Below the pieces are notes generated by a model that saw only the letters and a program-made list of their open reading frames with translations, made no database searches and was not told the DNA's origin. A program made the position numbers and the translations under genes. This document shows positions 50,723 to 61,904 of a DNA stretch of 64,000 nt, in pieces. The DNA lies in the NCBI RefSeq assembly GCF_001905345.1, contig NZ_LFBV01000008.1, positions 248,001 through 312,000 on the forward strand. The letters run 5' to 3'. Positions within the stretch are counted from its first letter, which is position 1. Each line of letters starts with the position of its first letter. The DNA comes from Streptomyces uncialis. GTDB lineage: Bacteria; Actinomycetota; Actinomycetes; Streptomycetales; Streptomycetaceae.

Positions 50723-51534
50723 TTCGACGCCTCCTCGGACCGGGGCCGCTCCAGGCGGTCCGTGGAACGGTCCTCGATGGCCTTGAGGTCCTCCATGGCC
50801 TTCTGGGACACGTCCCGGATCTGGCCCCGCGCGCGCAGCGTCTGGTTGACGGTCAGCTCGGACGGGGTGCCGTCGGGGAGGAGACCGGCGATGTCGACCG
50901 CGTTGTGCCGGGCGTAGACACCCGGGGCGGGCAGCGGCGGGAGATGCTTGCCCGCGCGGACCCGCTCCTCGGCCATCTCCCGCTGGGTCTTCGCCCGCTC
51001 GGTGCGCTCCCGGTGGGTGAGCACCATCGCGCCGACGGCCGCCGTGATGAGCAGCGCGCCGGTGATCTCGAAGGCGAAGACGTACTTGGTGAAGATCAGC
51101 GCGGCCAGGCCCTCGACATTGCCCCCGGCGTTGGCCTGGGCCAGCCCGGTGAACTCGGTGAGGGACGCGTTGCCGATGCCGCCGATGAGCAGCGCGCCGA
51201 AGCCGAGACCGCACAGGGCGGCCAGCCAGCGCTGGCCCTTCAGGGTCTCCTTGAGGGAGTCCGCGGCGGTCACACCGACGAGCATGACCACGAACAGGAA
51301 CAGCATCATGATCGCGCCGGTGTAGACGACGATCTGGACGATGCCGAGGAAGTACGCGCCGTTGGCGAGATAGAACACCGCGAGGATGATCATGGTCCCG
51401 GCCAGGCACAGCGCGCTGTGCACGGCGCGGCGCATCAGGATCGTGCACAGGGCGCCGATCACCGCGACCGTGCCGAGCACCCAGAACTGGATCGACTCAC
51501 CGGTGGACGTGGTGTAGGCGGCGAGCTGGCTCAT
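50719..51534 (-). CDS. nuoJ: NADH-quinone oxidoreductase subunit J
   Basis: 271 residues: five transmembrane helices in the first ~170, including VHSALCLAGTMIILAVFYL and IVQIVVYTGAIMMLFLFVVMLVG, then a long charged cytoplasmic tail (~100 residues) typical of actinobacterial NuoJ. The helix with the central glycine/tyrosine (VVYTGAIM) is thought to couple quinone chemistry to pumping. Start overlaps nuoI stop. Confidence 0.96.
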   Translation of the reverse strand: MSQLAAYTTSTGESIQFWVLGTVAVIGALCTILMRRAVHSALCLAGTMIILAVFYLANGAYFLGIVQIVVYTGAIMMLFLFVVMLVGVTAADSLKETLKGQRWLAALCGLGFGALLIGGIGNASLTEFTGLAQANAGGNVEGLAALIFTKYVFAFEITGALLITAAVGAMVLTHRERTERAKTQREMAEERVRAGKHLPPLPAPGVYARHNAVDIAGLLPDGTPSELTVNQTLRARGQIRDVSQKAMEDLKAIEDRSTDRLERPRSEEASK

Positions 51535-52217
51535 GAGCCGCTCCGCTCGCCCAGATGGGCCGCTCCGGGACGCTGCGCCGACGGCTCCGGCACACCGCCC
51601 CGGCCCGACTCGTCGCTGTCCGGCTTCTCGCCCTTGGACACGGCCCGCTGGGGGATCGTGCCCGGCGCGGCGTGGGTGACGAGACCGCTGTAGTAGTCCT
51701 GCTCGTCGGCGCCGGGGAAGATCGAGTGCGGGCTGTCGACCATGCCCTCCTCAAGACCGGCGAGGAGCTGCTCCTTGGTGTAGATCAGGTTCGCGCGGCT
51801 GCTGTCGGCGAGCTCGAACTCGTTCGTCATCGTGAGCGCGCGGGTGGGGCACGCCTCGATGCACAGCCCGCACAGGATGCAGCGCGCGTAGTTGATCTGG
51901 TAGACGCGGCCGTAGCGCTCGCCCGGGGAGTAGCGCTCCTCCTCGGTGTTGTCGGCGCCCTCCACATAGATGGCGTCGGCCGGGCACGCCCAGGCGCACA
52001 GCTCGCAGCCGACGCACTTCTCCAGCCCGTCGGGGTGACGGTTGAGCTGGTGGCGGCCGTGGAAGCGGGGGGCCGTGGTCTTCGGCTGCTCGGGGTACTG
52101 CTCGGTGAGCCGCTTCTTGAACATGGCCTTGAAGGTCACACCGAAGCCCGCGACCGGGTTCTGGAACCCCTGCTTCGCCGCGTCCGTCCCGCCGGGCTCC
52201 TTGGATCGCTCAGTCAT
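51531..52217 (-). CDS. nuoI: NADH-quinone oxidoreductase subunit I
   Basis: 228 residues. Two [4Fe-4S] motifs, CVGCELCAWACP and CILCGLCIEACP, intact. Conserved N-terminal amphipathic part (GFGVTFKAMFKKRLTEQYP) and RFHGRHQLNRHPDG. It passes electrons from NuoG to NuoB. Start overlaps the nuoH stop region by four bases. Confidence 0.97.
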   Translation of the reverse strand: MTERSKEPGGTDAAKQGFQNPVAGFGVTFKAMFKKRLTEQYPEQPKTTAPRFHGRHQLNRHPDGLEKCVGCELCAWACPADAIYVEGADNTEEERYSPGERYGRVYQINYARCILCGLCIEACPTRALTMTNEFELADSSRANLIYTKEQLLAGLEEGMVDSPHSIFPGADEQDYYSGLVTHAAPGTIPQRAVSKGEKPDSDESGRGGVPEPSAQRPGAAHLGERSGS

Positions 52218-53593
52218 TCGGACGCCTCCTTTCCGTCAACAGCTCCGTCACTCGCAGTATCCGGCCCGCCACTGACAATCAGCTCGCGCTCCCGGCGGGG
52301 ACGCCTGCGGGGCACCGCGGGAGCCTCCTGACCGGGCAGCGGCGGTACGGGGAACCCGCCGGCCATCGGGTCGAACGCCACCGGGTCCACGACCTGTTCG
52401 GCGGCGGCCCGGGCCCGTCCTCTGTCGCGGTAGATGTCCACGACGACGGACAGCAGCAGCAACGCGAGGACACCGCCGCCGACGTACAGCGCGATGTCGG
52501 CGAAGTCGTAGTTCTCGTTGCGCAGGGTCCGCACGGTGGCGACGAGCATCAGCCACACCACCGAGACCGGGATGAGGACCTTCCAGCCGAGCTTCATCAG
52601 CTGGTCGTAACGCACCCGGGGCAGGGTGCCGCGCAGCCAGATGAAGAAGAACAACAGCAACTGCACCTTGACGATGAACCAGAGCATCGGCCACCAGCCC
52701 TGGTTCGCCCCCTCCCAGAAGGTGCTGATGGGGTAGGGGGCCCGCCAGCCGCCCAGGAACAGCGTCACCGACACCGCCGACACCGTCACCATGTTCACGT
52801 ACTCGGCGAGCATGAACAGCGCGAACTTGATGGACGAGTACTCGGTGTTGAAGCCGCCCACCAGGTCGCCCTCGGACTCCGGCATGTCGAACGGGGCCCG
52901 GTTGGTCTCCCCGACCATCGTCACGATGTAGATCAGGAACGACACCGGCAGCAGGATCACGTACCAGCGGTCGGCCTGCGCCTCCACGATCGCGGAGGTC
53001 GACATCGAACCGGAGTACAGGAACACCGACGCGAACGCGGCGCCCATCGCGATCTCGTACGAGATCATCTGCGCGCACGAGCGGAGCCCGCCGAGCAGCG
53101 GATACGTCGAACCGGAGCTCCAGCCCGCCAGCACGATGCCGTAGATCCCGACCGAGGCGACCGCGAGGATGTACAGCATCGCGATCGGCAGGTCGGTCAG
53201 CTGCATCGTGGTGCGCTGGCCGAAGATGGAGACCTGGTTGTCGGCGGGACCGAACGGGATCACCGCGATCGCCATGAACGCGGGGATCGCCGCCACGACC
53301 GGCGCGAGGACGTAGACCACCTTGTCCGCGCGTTTGACGATGATGTCTTCCTTGAGCATCAGCTTGATGCCGTCGGCCAGCGACTGGAGCATGCCCCAGG
53401 GGCCGTGCCGGTTGGGACCGATCCGCAGCTGCATCCAGGCGACGACCTTGCGTTCCCACACGATCGAGAACAGCACGGTCACCATCAGGAACGCGAAGCA
53501 GAACACCGCCTTGATCAGCACGAGCCACCAGGGGTCCCGGCCGAACATCGACAGGTCCTCCAGGGCGAGCGGTGTCAGAGTCGAGGGCGTCAT
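52214..53593 (-). CDS. nuoH: NADH-quinone oxidoreductase subunit H
   Basis: 459 residues, eight transmembrane helices, with QSLADGIKLMLKEDI, GETNRAPFDMPESEGDLVGG and EYSSIKFALFMLAEY. The C-terminal ~75 residues (Arg/Pro-rich) extend past the usual family end and past NuoH2. The segment between helices 5 and 6 holds the quinone-channel acidic cluster. ATG 53593 overlaps the nuoG stop. Confidence 0.97.
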   Translation of the reverse strand: MTPSTLTPLALEDLSMFGRDPWWLVLIKAVFCFAFLMVTVLFSIVWERKVVAWMQLRIGPNRHGPWGMLQSLADGIKLMLKEDIIVKRADKVVYVLAPVVAAIPAFMAIAVIPFGPADNQVSIFGQRTTMQLTDLPIAMLYILAVASVGIYGIVLAGWSSGSTYPLLGGLRSCAQMISYEIAMGAAFASVFLYSGSMSTSAIVEAQADRWYVILLPVSFLIYIVTMVGETNRAPFDMPESEGDLVGGFNTEYSSIKFALFMLAEYVNMVTVSAVSVTLFLGGWRAPYPISTFWEGANQGWWPMLWFIVKVQLLLFFFIWLRGTLPRVRYDQLMKLGWKVLIPVSVVWLMLVATVRTLRNENYDFADIALYVGGGVLALLLLSVVVDIYRDRGRARAAAEQVVDPVAFDPMAGGFPVPPLPGQEAPAVPRRRPRRERELIVSGGPDTASDGAVDGKEASE

Positions 53594-56096
53594 GACTCCA
53601 CCTCCGTGGCCTCCTGTGACACCGGCTCCACCGCCGGACCGATACGGACGAGTTCGCCGGGACGCGCTCCGGTGTCACCGGTGACACCCGCGCCCGCCGA
53701 GTTCAGCGGCAGCCACACCACCCGGTCCGGCATCCGGGTCACCCGCAGCACAAGCGCCGTGCTCCCGGCGGGACCCGTCACCGCGAGGACGTCGCCGTCC
53801 TTGACGCCCGCCTCGGCCGCCGTCGTCGCCGACAGCCGGGCGACGGCGGGATGCCGGGTCCCGGCCAGGGCGTCGTCGCCGTCCTGGAGACGTCCCTGGT
53901 CCAGCAGCAGCCGGTGCCCGGCGAGGACCGCCTCCCCGGCGGCCGGTCGCGGCAGGGCCGTCCCCGACTCCAGGGGGTCGCCCGCGCGCGGGCCGTCCCA
54001 GCCGCCGAGGCGGTCCAGCTCCCCGCGCAGGGTGCGCAGATCCGGCAGACCCAGATGGACGTCCATCGCGTCGGCCAGCATCTGGAGCACCCGCGCGTCG
54101 GTCGGCGCGACCCGCCGCGTCATCTGCTCGGGCTTCAGCGCCGCCTCGAACGGACGGCCCCGGCCCTCCCAGTTGAGGAACGTGCCCGCCTTCTCCGCGA
54201 CCGCGGCGACCGGCAGGACCACGTCCGCGCGGTCCGTGACCTCGCTGGGCCGCAGCTCCAGGGAGACCACGAAGCCCGCCCCGTCGAGCGCGCCGCGCGC
54301 GCGCGTGGGGTCCGGCAGATCCGCGACCTCGACCCCGCCCACCAGGAGCGCGCCGAGCAGACCACCGGCGGCGGCCTCCACGATCTCCCCGGTGTCACGG
54401 CCGTAACGGTGCGGGAGTTCGGCGACCCCCCAGGCGACGGCGATCTCCTGCCGCGCGCGCGGGTCGGTCGCCGGACGGCCGCCCGGCAGCAGCGACGGCA
54501 GCGCGCCCGCCTCGATCGCGCCCCGCTCACCGGAGCGGCGCGGAATCCACACCAGCCGCGCGCCGGTCGCGGTCGCGGCCCGCACGGCGGCCGTCAGACC
54601 GCCCCGCACGGCGGCGAGACGCTCCCCGACCACCAGCACGGACCCTTCGGCGCGCAGCGCCTCCGCGGCCCGCTCACCGCCCGCCTCCAGACCGACCCCG
54701 CTCGCGAGCGCGTCCAGCCACTCGGTCTCGGTGCCGGGCGCGGCGGGCAGCAGCGTGCCGCCGGCCTTCTTCAGACCCCGGCTGGCGTGCGTGGCGAGCG
54801 CGAACACCTGCTGTCCGTGGGTGCGCCACGCCTTGCGCAGCCGCAGGAACACCCCGGGCGCCTCCTCCTCGGCCTCGAAGCCGACGAGGAGCACGGCGGG
54901 CGCCTGTTCCAGCGTGCGGTAGGTGACACCGTCGCCGTCGAGGTCCCGGCCGTGGCCCGCGACCCGGGCGGCCAGGAAGTCGGCCTCCTCGGCGCTGTGC
55001 ACGCGCGCGCGGAAGTCGATGTCGTTGGTGTCGAGCGCCACGCGCGCGAACTTGCTGTACGCGTAGGCGTCCTCGACGGTCAGCCGGCCACCGGTCAGCA
55101 CACCGGTACGGCCACGGGCGGCGGCGAGCCCGCGGGCCGCCGCGTCCAGTGCCTCGGGCCAGCTCGCGGGCTCCAGCTCACCCGACGCGGCGTCGCGCAC
55201 CAGCGGCTGCTGGAGCCGGTCGGGGCGCTGCGCGTAGCGGAACCCGAAGCGGCCCTTGTCGCACATCCACTCCTCGTTGACCTCGGGGTCGTCCGCCGCG
55301 AGACGGCGCATGACCTTGCCGCGCCGGTGGTCGGTGCGGGTGGCGCAGCCGCCGGAGCAGTGCTCGCACACGCTCGGCGACGACACCAGGTCGAAGGGCC
55401 GGGAGCGGAACCGGTACGCCGCCGAGGTCAGCGCGCCCACCGGGCAGATCTGGATGGTGTTCCCGGAGAAGTACGACTCGAAGGGGTCGCCCTCGCCGGT
55501 GCCGACCTGCTGGAGGGCGCCGCGCTCGATCAGCTCGATCATCGGGTCGCCCGCGATCTGGTTGCTGAAGCGGGTGCAGCGCGCGCACAGCACACAGCGC
55601 TCACGGTCGAGGAGCACCTGGGTGGAGATCGGTACGGGCTTCTCGAAGGTGCGCTTCCTCCCCTCGAAGCGGGAGTCCGCCGAACCGACCGCCATGGCCT
55701 GGTTCTGGAGCGGGCACTCGCCGCCCTTGTCGCAGACCGGGCAGTCCAGCGGGTGGTTGATGAGCAGCAGCTCCATCACCCCGCGCTGGGCCTTCTCGGC
55801 GACGGGCGAGGTGATCTGGGTCTTCACGACCATGCCGTCGGTGCAGGTGATCGTGCAGGACGCCATCGGCTTGCGCTGGCCCTCCACCTCGACGATGCAC
55901 TGGCGGCAGGCGCCCGCGGGGTCGAGGAGGGGGTGGTCGCAGAAGCGGGGGATCTCGATGCCGAGCAGTTCGGCGGCACGGATCACCAGGGTGCCCTTGG
56001 GCACGCTGATGCCGACGCCGTCGATCGTCAGGGACACGAGGTCCTCGGGCGGGACCGCCGCCCCCGAGCTCCCGGAGGGAGCGCCAGTGGTGACCG

Positions 56097-56100
<4 letters not shown>
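53590..56100 (-). CDS. nuoG: NADH-quinone oxidoreductase subunit G
   Basis: 836 residues, largest subunit of the electron-input arm. N-terminal ferredoxin-type region with [2Fe-2S] ligands (CDHPLLDPAGACRQC), the His/Cys motif HPLDCPVCDKGGECPLQ, CVLCARCTRFS, then the molybdopterin-oxidoreductase-like part starting with CEHCSGGCATR. Several Ala/Gly-rich stretches in the C-terminal half fit the degenerate, cofactor-free domain of actinobacterial NuoG. Start overlaps nuoF. Confidence 0.96.
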
Positions 56101-57454
<1,354 letters not shown>

Positions 57455-57455
<1 letters not shown>

Positions 57456-58351
57456 CACTCCCCCTCCTCGGTGATGCCGGGGTCCCCGGCATTCCCGGTG
57501 ACCGGACCCGACGGATGGGACGGGTCGGACGCCGAGGTGTCCTGCGGTGCGTCGTGCGAGCTGAGGTGCTCGGCGGCGCGGGTACGGCCCTCCGGGGCCC
57601 GGTCGTCGGCGGTCCGGCCGCCCGGTCCGCCGGTGCGCGGTGAGACGACCTTCGCGGTGGGCTCGCCCTTGGCCAGCCGCAGCCCGATGAGGGACGCGGG
57701 TCCGGCGCCGCCGGTCGCCTCGACGGCTCCGGGGCGCTCGTCGGGGAAGCCCGCGAGGATGCGGGAGGTCTCCTTGAAGCTGCACAGCGGCGCCCCGCGC
57801 GTGGGTTCCACGGTGGCGCCCGCGCGCAGGTCGTCGACGAGGCGGATCGCGGAGCCGGGGGTCTGGTTGTCGAAGAACTCCCAGTTCACCATCACCACGG
57901 GCGCGAAGTCGCAGGCCGCGTTGCACTCGATGTGTTCGAGGGTGACCTTGCCGTCCTCGGTGGTCTCGCCGTTGCCGACACCCAGATGTTCCTTGAGGGT
58001 GTCGAAGATGGCGTCACCGCCCATGACGGCGCACAGCGTGTTGGTGCACACGCCGACCTGGTACTCCCCGCCCGGCTTGCGCCGGTACATCGAGTAGAAG
58101 GTGGCGACGGCGGTGACCTCGGCCGTCGTCAGTTCCAGGACCTCCGCGCAGAACCGCACCCCGGTCCGGGTGACATGGCCCTCCTCGCCCTGGACGAGGT
58201 GCAGCAGCGGCAGCAGTGCCGAGCGGGAGTCCGGGTAGCGGGAGATCAGCTCCCCGGCGTCCGCCTCCAGCCGGGCACGGACGTCGGCCGGGTAGTCGGG
58301 GGCGGGGAGCTGGGGCATCCCGAGGCTCACCTCGGAAGGTGTGGCGCTCAC
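57455..58351 (-). CDS. nuoE: NADH-quinone oxidoreductase subunit E
   Basis: 298 residues. Thioredoxin-like [2Fe-2S] protein with ligands CTNTLC and CNAAC. The family core ends near residue 205; the remaining ~90 residues are a hydrophilic Pro/Gly/Ser/Thr-rich tail. GTG 58351 overlaps the nuoD stop (GTGA). Partner of NuoF. Confidence 0.95.
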
Positions 58352-59670
58352 CGGTCGACGCCTCCCATCACGGGGTCGATGGACGCGACAGCGACGATGA
58401 CGTCGGCGACCTGGCCGCCCTCGCACATCGCCGCCATGGCCTGGAGGTTGGTGAACGACGGGTCGCGGAAGTGCACCCGGAACGGGCGGGTACCGCCGTC
58501 GGACACGGCGTGCACCCCGAGTTCGCCCTTGGGGGACTCGACGGCGGCGTACACCTGGCCGGCGGGGACCCGGAAGCCCTCGGTCACCAGCTTGAAGTGG
58601 TGGATCAGGGCCTCCATGGAGGTGCCCATGATCTTCTTGATGTGGTCGAGCGAGTTGCCGAGTCCGTCGGGCCCCTGCGCGAGCTGCGCGGGCCAGGCGA
58701 TCTTCTTGTCGGCGACCATCACCGGACCGGGCTCCAGCCGGTCCAGACACTGCTCGACGATGCGCAGCGACTGGCGCATCTCCTCCAGCCGGATCAGGAA
58801 GCGTCCGTAGGAGTCGCAGGTGTCGGTGGTCGGGACCTCGAAGTCGTAGGTCTCGTACCCGCAGTAGGGCTGCGTCTTGCGCAGGTCGTGCGGGAGTCCG
58901 GCGGAGCGCAGCACGGGCCCGGTGGCGCCGAGGGCCATGCAGCCGGTGAGGTCGAGATGTCCCACGTCCTGCATACGGGCCTTGAAGATGGGGTTCCCCG
59001 TGGCGAGCTTGTCGTACTCGGGGAGGTTCTTCTTCATCGTCTTGACGAAGTCCCGCATCTGCTGGACCGCGCCGGGCGGCAGGTCCTGGGAGAGTCCGCC
59101 GGGCCGGATGTACGCGTGGTTCATCCGCAGACCGGTGATCAACTCGAACAGGTCCAGGATGAGTTCCCGGTCCCGGAAGCCGTAGATCATGATCGTGGTG
59201 GCGCCGAGTTCCATCCCGCCGGTGGCGATGCACACCAGGTGCGACGACAGCCGGTTGAGCTCCATCAGGAGCACCCGGACGATCGTCGCCCGGTCGGGGA
59301 TCTCGTCCTCGATACCGAGCAGCCGCTCCACGGCGAGGCAGTAGGCGGCCTCGTTGAAGAACGGCGTCAGATAGTCCATCCGGGTCACGAAGGTCGTGCC
59401 CTGGGTCCAGGTCCGGTATTCGAGGTTCTTCTCGATCCCGGTGTGGAGGTAGCCGATCCCGCAGCGGGCCTCGGTGACCGTCTCGCCGTCGATCTCCAGG
59501 ATCAGCCGGAGCACCCCGTGGGTGGAGGGGTGCTGGGGGCCCATGTTGACGATGATGCGCTCGTCGTCCGCCTTGGCCGCCGTCTGGACGACTTCGTCCC
59601 AGTCGCCGCCGGTGACCGTGTAGACGGTGCCCTCGGTGGTTTCCCTGGGAAACGCAGATGAAGTGGTCAT
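58348..59670 (-). CDS. nuoD: NADH-quinone oxidoreductase subunit D (49-kDa)
   Basis: 440 residues. It forms the quinone-binding cavity with NuoB. Signatures: NMGPQHPSTHGVLRL, CGIGYLHTGIEKN, TQGTTFVTRMDYL and PKGELGVHAVSDG near the end. ATG 59670 overlaps the nuoC stop by one base (TGATG). No second copy is found in the nuo2 cluster inside this window. Confidence 0.97.
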   Translation of the reverse strand: MTTSSAFPRETTEGTVYTVTGGDWDEVVQTAAKADDERIIVNMGPQHPSTHGVLRLILEIDGETVTEARCGIGYLHTGIEKNLEYRTWTQGTTFVTRMDYLTPFFNEAAYCLAVERLLGIEDEIPDRATIVRVLLMELNRLSSHLVCIATGGMELGATTIMIYGFRDRELILDLFELITGLRMNHAYIRPGGLSQDLPPGAVQQMRDFVKTMKKNLPEYDKLATGNPIFKARMQDVGHLDLTGCMALGATGPVLRSAGLPHDLRKTQPYCGYETYDFEVPTTDTCDSYGRFLIRLEEMRQSLRIVEQCLDRLEPGPVMVADKKIAWPAQLAQGPDGLGNSLDHIKKIMGTSMEALIHHFKLVTEGFRVPAGQVYAAVESPKGELGVHAVSDGGTRPFRVHFRDPSFTNLQAMAAMCEGGQVADVIVAVASIDPVMGGVDR

Positions 59671-60404
59671 CAGGAGTACGACCTCCGCTGGTCGGGAGCC
59701 GGGATCTGGGCGCCCTTGTACTCGACGGGGATACCGCCCAGGGGGTAGTCCTTGCGCTGCGGGAAGCCCTGCCAGTCGTCCGGCATCATGATCCGGGTGA
59801 GCGCGGGATGGCCGTCGAAGACGATCCCGAAGAAGTCGTACGTCTCACGCTCGTGCCAGTCGTTGGTCGGGTAGACCCGCACCAGCGAGGGGATGTGCGG
59901 GTCGCTGTCAGGGGCACAGACCTCCACCCGGATCAGCCGGTTGTGGGTGATCGACCGCAGGTGGTAGACGGCGTGCAGCTCACGGCCCTTGTCGCTGGGG
60001 TAGTGCACCCCGCTGACCCCGGTGCACAGTTCGAAGCGGAGCGCCGGGTCGTCGCGCAGGGTCTGCGCGACGCGCACCAGGTAGCCGCGTTCGACGTGGA
60101 AGGTCAGTTCGTCCCGGTCGACCACGGTCTTCTCGATCGCGTTCTCCGGGACGAGACCCTGTTCCTCCAGGGCCCCTTCCAGCTCGTCGGCGACCTCGTC
60201 GAACCAGCCGCCGTACGGGCGGACCGCCGCGCCCGGCAGCCGCACGGAGCGCACCAGCCCGCCGAAGCCGGAGGTGTCACCGCCGCCCGAGGCGCCGAAC
60301 ATGCCGCGCTGGACGCGGATCTCCTCGCCGTGGTCGCCGCGCTGCCCCGGCAGGTTCTGTTCGTTGAGGTCCCGGTCGGGGTTCACGCCATTGCCCTCGC
60401 TCAT
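59670..60404 (-). CDS. nuoC: NADH-quinone oxidoreductase subunit C
   Basis: 244 residues, 30-kDa domain with YPTNDWHERETYDFFGIVFDGHPALTR as separate conserved stretches and a GFPQRKDYPLGG end. About 75 N-terminal residues are actinobacteria-type extension. Contrast with NuoC2 (468 residues). ATG 60404 overlaps the nuoB stop (ATGA). Confidence 0.96.
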   Translation of the reverse strand: MSEGNGVNPDRDLNEQNLPGQRGDHGEEIRVQRGMFGASGGGDTSGFGGLVRSVRLPGAAVRPYGGWFDEVADELEGALEEQGLVPENAIEKTVVDRDELTFHVERGYLVRVAQTLRDDPALRFELCTGVSGVHYPSDKGRELHAVYHLRSITHNRLIRVEVCAPDSDPHIPSLVRVYPTNDWHERETYDFFGIVFDGHPALTRIMMPDDWQGFPQRKDYPLGGIPVEYKGAQIPAPDQRRSYS

Positions 60405-60955
60405 CGCAGCAGCCCCTTCATCTCGATGGTGGGGAGCGCCTTGAGCGCCGCCTCCTCCGCCTCGCGGGCCGCTTCCTCGGCGTTCACGCCGAGCTTGGAG
60501 CTCTGGATCTTCTGGTGGAGCTTGAGGATCGCGTCCAACAGCATCTCGGGCCGCGGCGGGCAGCCGGGGAGATAGATGTCGACGGGGACGACGTGGTCGA
60601 CGCCCTGGACGATCGCGTAGTTGTTGAACATGCCGCCCGAGGACGCGCAGACGCCCATCGAGATGACCCACTTGGGGTTCGGCATCTGGTCGTAGACCTG
60701 CCGCAGTACCGGCGCCATCTTCTGACTGACCCGTCCGGCGACGATCATGAGGTCGGCCTGGCGCGGTGAACCGCGGAAGACCTCCATGCCGAAGCGGGCG
60801 AGGTCGTAGCGACCCGCGCCCGTCGTCATCATCTCGATCGCGCAGCACGCGAGGCCGAAGGTGGCGGGAAAGACGGACGCCTTGCGCACCCAGCCCGCGG
60901 CCTGTTCGACGGTGGTCAGCAGAAAACCGCTCGGCAGCTTCTCTTCGAGTCCCAT
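60401..60955 (-). CDS. nuoB: NADH-quinone oxidoreductase subunit B
   Basis: 184 residues, cluster N2 ligands all present: FGLACCAIEMM, GVCASSGGM and LPGCPPRPEMLL. Separated from nuoA by 35 bp, the widest gap in the operon. It is clearly related to but distinct from NuoB2 (4493-5128). Confidence 0.97.
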   Translation of the reverse strand: MGLEEKLPSGFLLTTVEQAAGWVRKASVFPATFGLACCAIEMMTTGAGRYDLARFGMEVFRGSPRQADLMIVAGRVSQKMAPVLRQVYDQMPNPKWVISMGVCASSGGMFNNYAIVQGVDHVVPVDIYLPGCPPRPEMLLDAILKLHQKIQSSKLGVNAEEAAREAEEAALKALPTIEMKGLLR

Positions 60956-60990
60956 TGGTGGCCCCTAGACCCTTCTGTCCCTCGCGGGTT

Positions 60991-61350
60991 TCAGTCCCAT
61001 TCCAGGCCGCCGCGCCGCCATACGTACGCGTACGCGACGAAGACGGTGAGCACGAAGAGCAGCATCTCCACGAGCCCGAACAACCCGAGGGCGTCGAAAC
61101 TGACGGCCCAGGGGTAGAGGAAGACGATCTCGATATCGAAGATGATGAAGAGCATCGCCGTGAGGTAGTACTTGATCGGGAACCGTCCGCCGCCCGCAGG
61201 CGTTGGTGTCGGCTCGATCCCGCATTCATACGCTTCGAGCTTCGCTCGGTTGTAACGCTTTGGACCGATAAGCGTGGCCATGACCACGGAGAAGATCGCA
61301 AAGCCTGCCCCGAGGGCTCCCAGTACGAGGATGGGCGCATAAGCGTTCAC
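60991..61350 (-). CDS. nuoA: NADH-quinone oxidoreductase subunit A
   Basis: 119 residues, three transmembrane helices, signature YECGIEP and RFPIKYYLTAMLFIIFDIEI. First gene of the 14-gene operon; GTG start at 61350 with a GGGAGCGAGG-type ribosome site. A Rex-like dyad and a TAGGAT -10 lie 200-240 bp upstream. Confidence 0.96.
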   Translation of the reverse strand: MNAYAPILVLGALGAGFAIFSVVMATLIGPKRYNRAKLEAYECGIEPTPTPAGGGRFPIKYYLTAMLFIIFDIEIVFLYPWAVSFDALGLFGLVEMLLFVLTVFVAYAYVWRRGGLEWD

Positions 61351-61552
61351 CGCTCCTCGCTCCCTTCAGTCGGCACTGACTGCTTCGGCGGTCCCCCCGC
61401 GGCCTCGGGGCCGGGGAGGCGTCGAACCCGTCACCCGCCCCACCCGTCCCATGAGCCCCACGGAACTCCTCGGTTCCGTGCGCCTCATGAGCCTCACCGG
61501 CCTTGGGGGGCGCTCCGCAGCCCTCGCGGATCGGTTCCCAAGATCGTGTTCA

Positions 61553-61568
61553 TGTGAAGCAGGTCACA
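61553..61568. promoter_or_regulatory. Rex-type operator (ROP-like) upstream of nuoA
   Basis: TGTGAAGCAGGTCACA. Compared with the Streptomyces Rex operator pattern TGTGAAC-NNN-TTCACA, it matches 11 of 13 defined positions. A TAGGAT -10 element (minus strand, 61590-61585) places the dyad at about +10 to +25, suitable for repression. A weaker TGTGATCTGCGACACG lies at 61603-61618. Rex senses NADH/NAD+ and, as I recall, controls respiratory operons in S. coelicolor. The pattern could also suit a Crp-type protein (TGTGA-N6-TCACA). Confidence 0.6.
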
Positions 61569-61904
61569 AGCCCAACTGCCGTGCATCCTATGCCTGCGGG
61601 TCTGTGATCTGCGACACGGGGTCCATGATCGCCTTTGTGATCTCCACCACCCGGCGAAGGATCACCAAGCCGGATGAGGGGTGATCTTCGTACGCGAAGC
61701 GGTGGGGTGGTTACGAGACGTGACAAGTTGCCTCGTCGGTGCAGGTGGGAGGGCGTTTGCAATATCAAGGAGCGGGCGCGTGCAGCAAATTCGCGTTGGA
61801 CGCGGGGCGCTGATAGTGGAGCGTTCACACCTCGCCGGCGGGGCTGTGGGGTGTGGACGGGGGTGAGGTGCGTGTGGACGGGGGTGGGAGTGCGTGCCCG
61901 TTTT
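61569..61904. other. Gene-free region upstream of the nuo promoter
   Basis: Includes the candidate nuoA -10 element (61585-61590) and the second TGTGA half-site. From 61680 to 61904 I see only a TTCGTACGCGAA dyad (61687-61698) and a run of GTGTGGACGGGGGTG repeats leading into the repeat element at about 61905. Confidence 0.4.

Noticed and set aside
61681..61866. Small plus-strand gene upstream of nuoA
   Set aside because: No ribosome site, no recognisable protein, and it runs into the repeat element.
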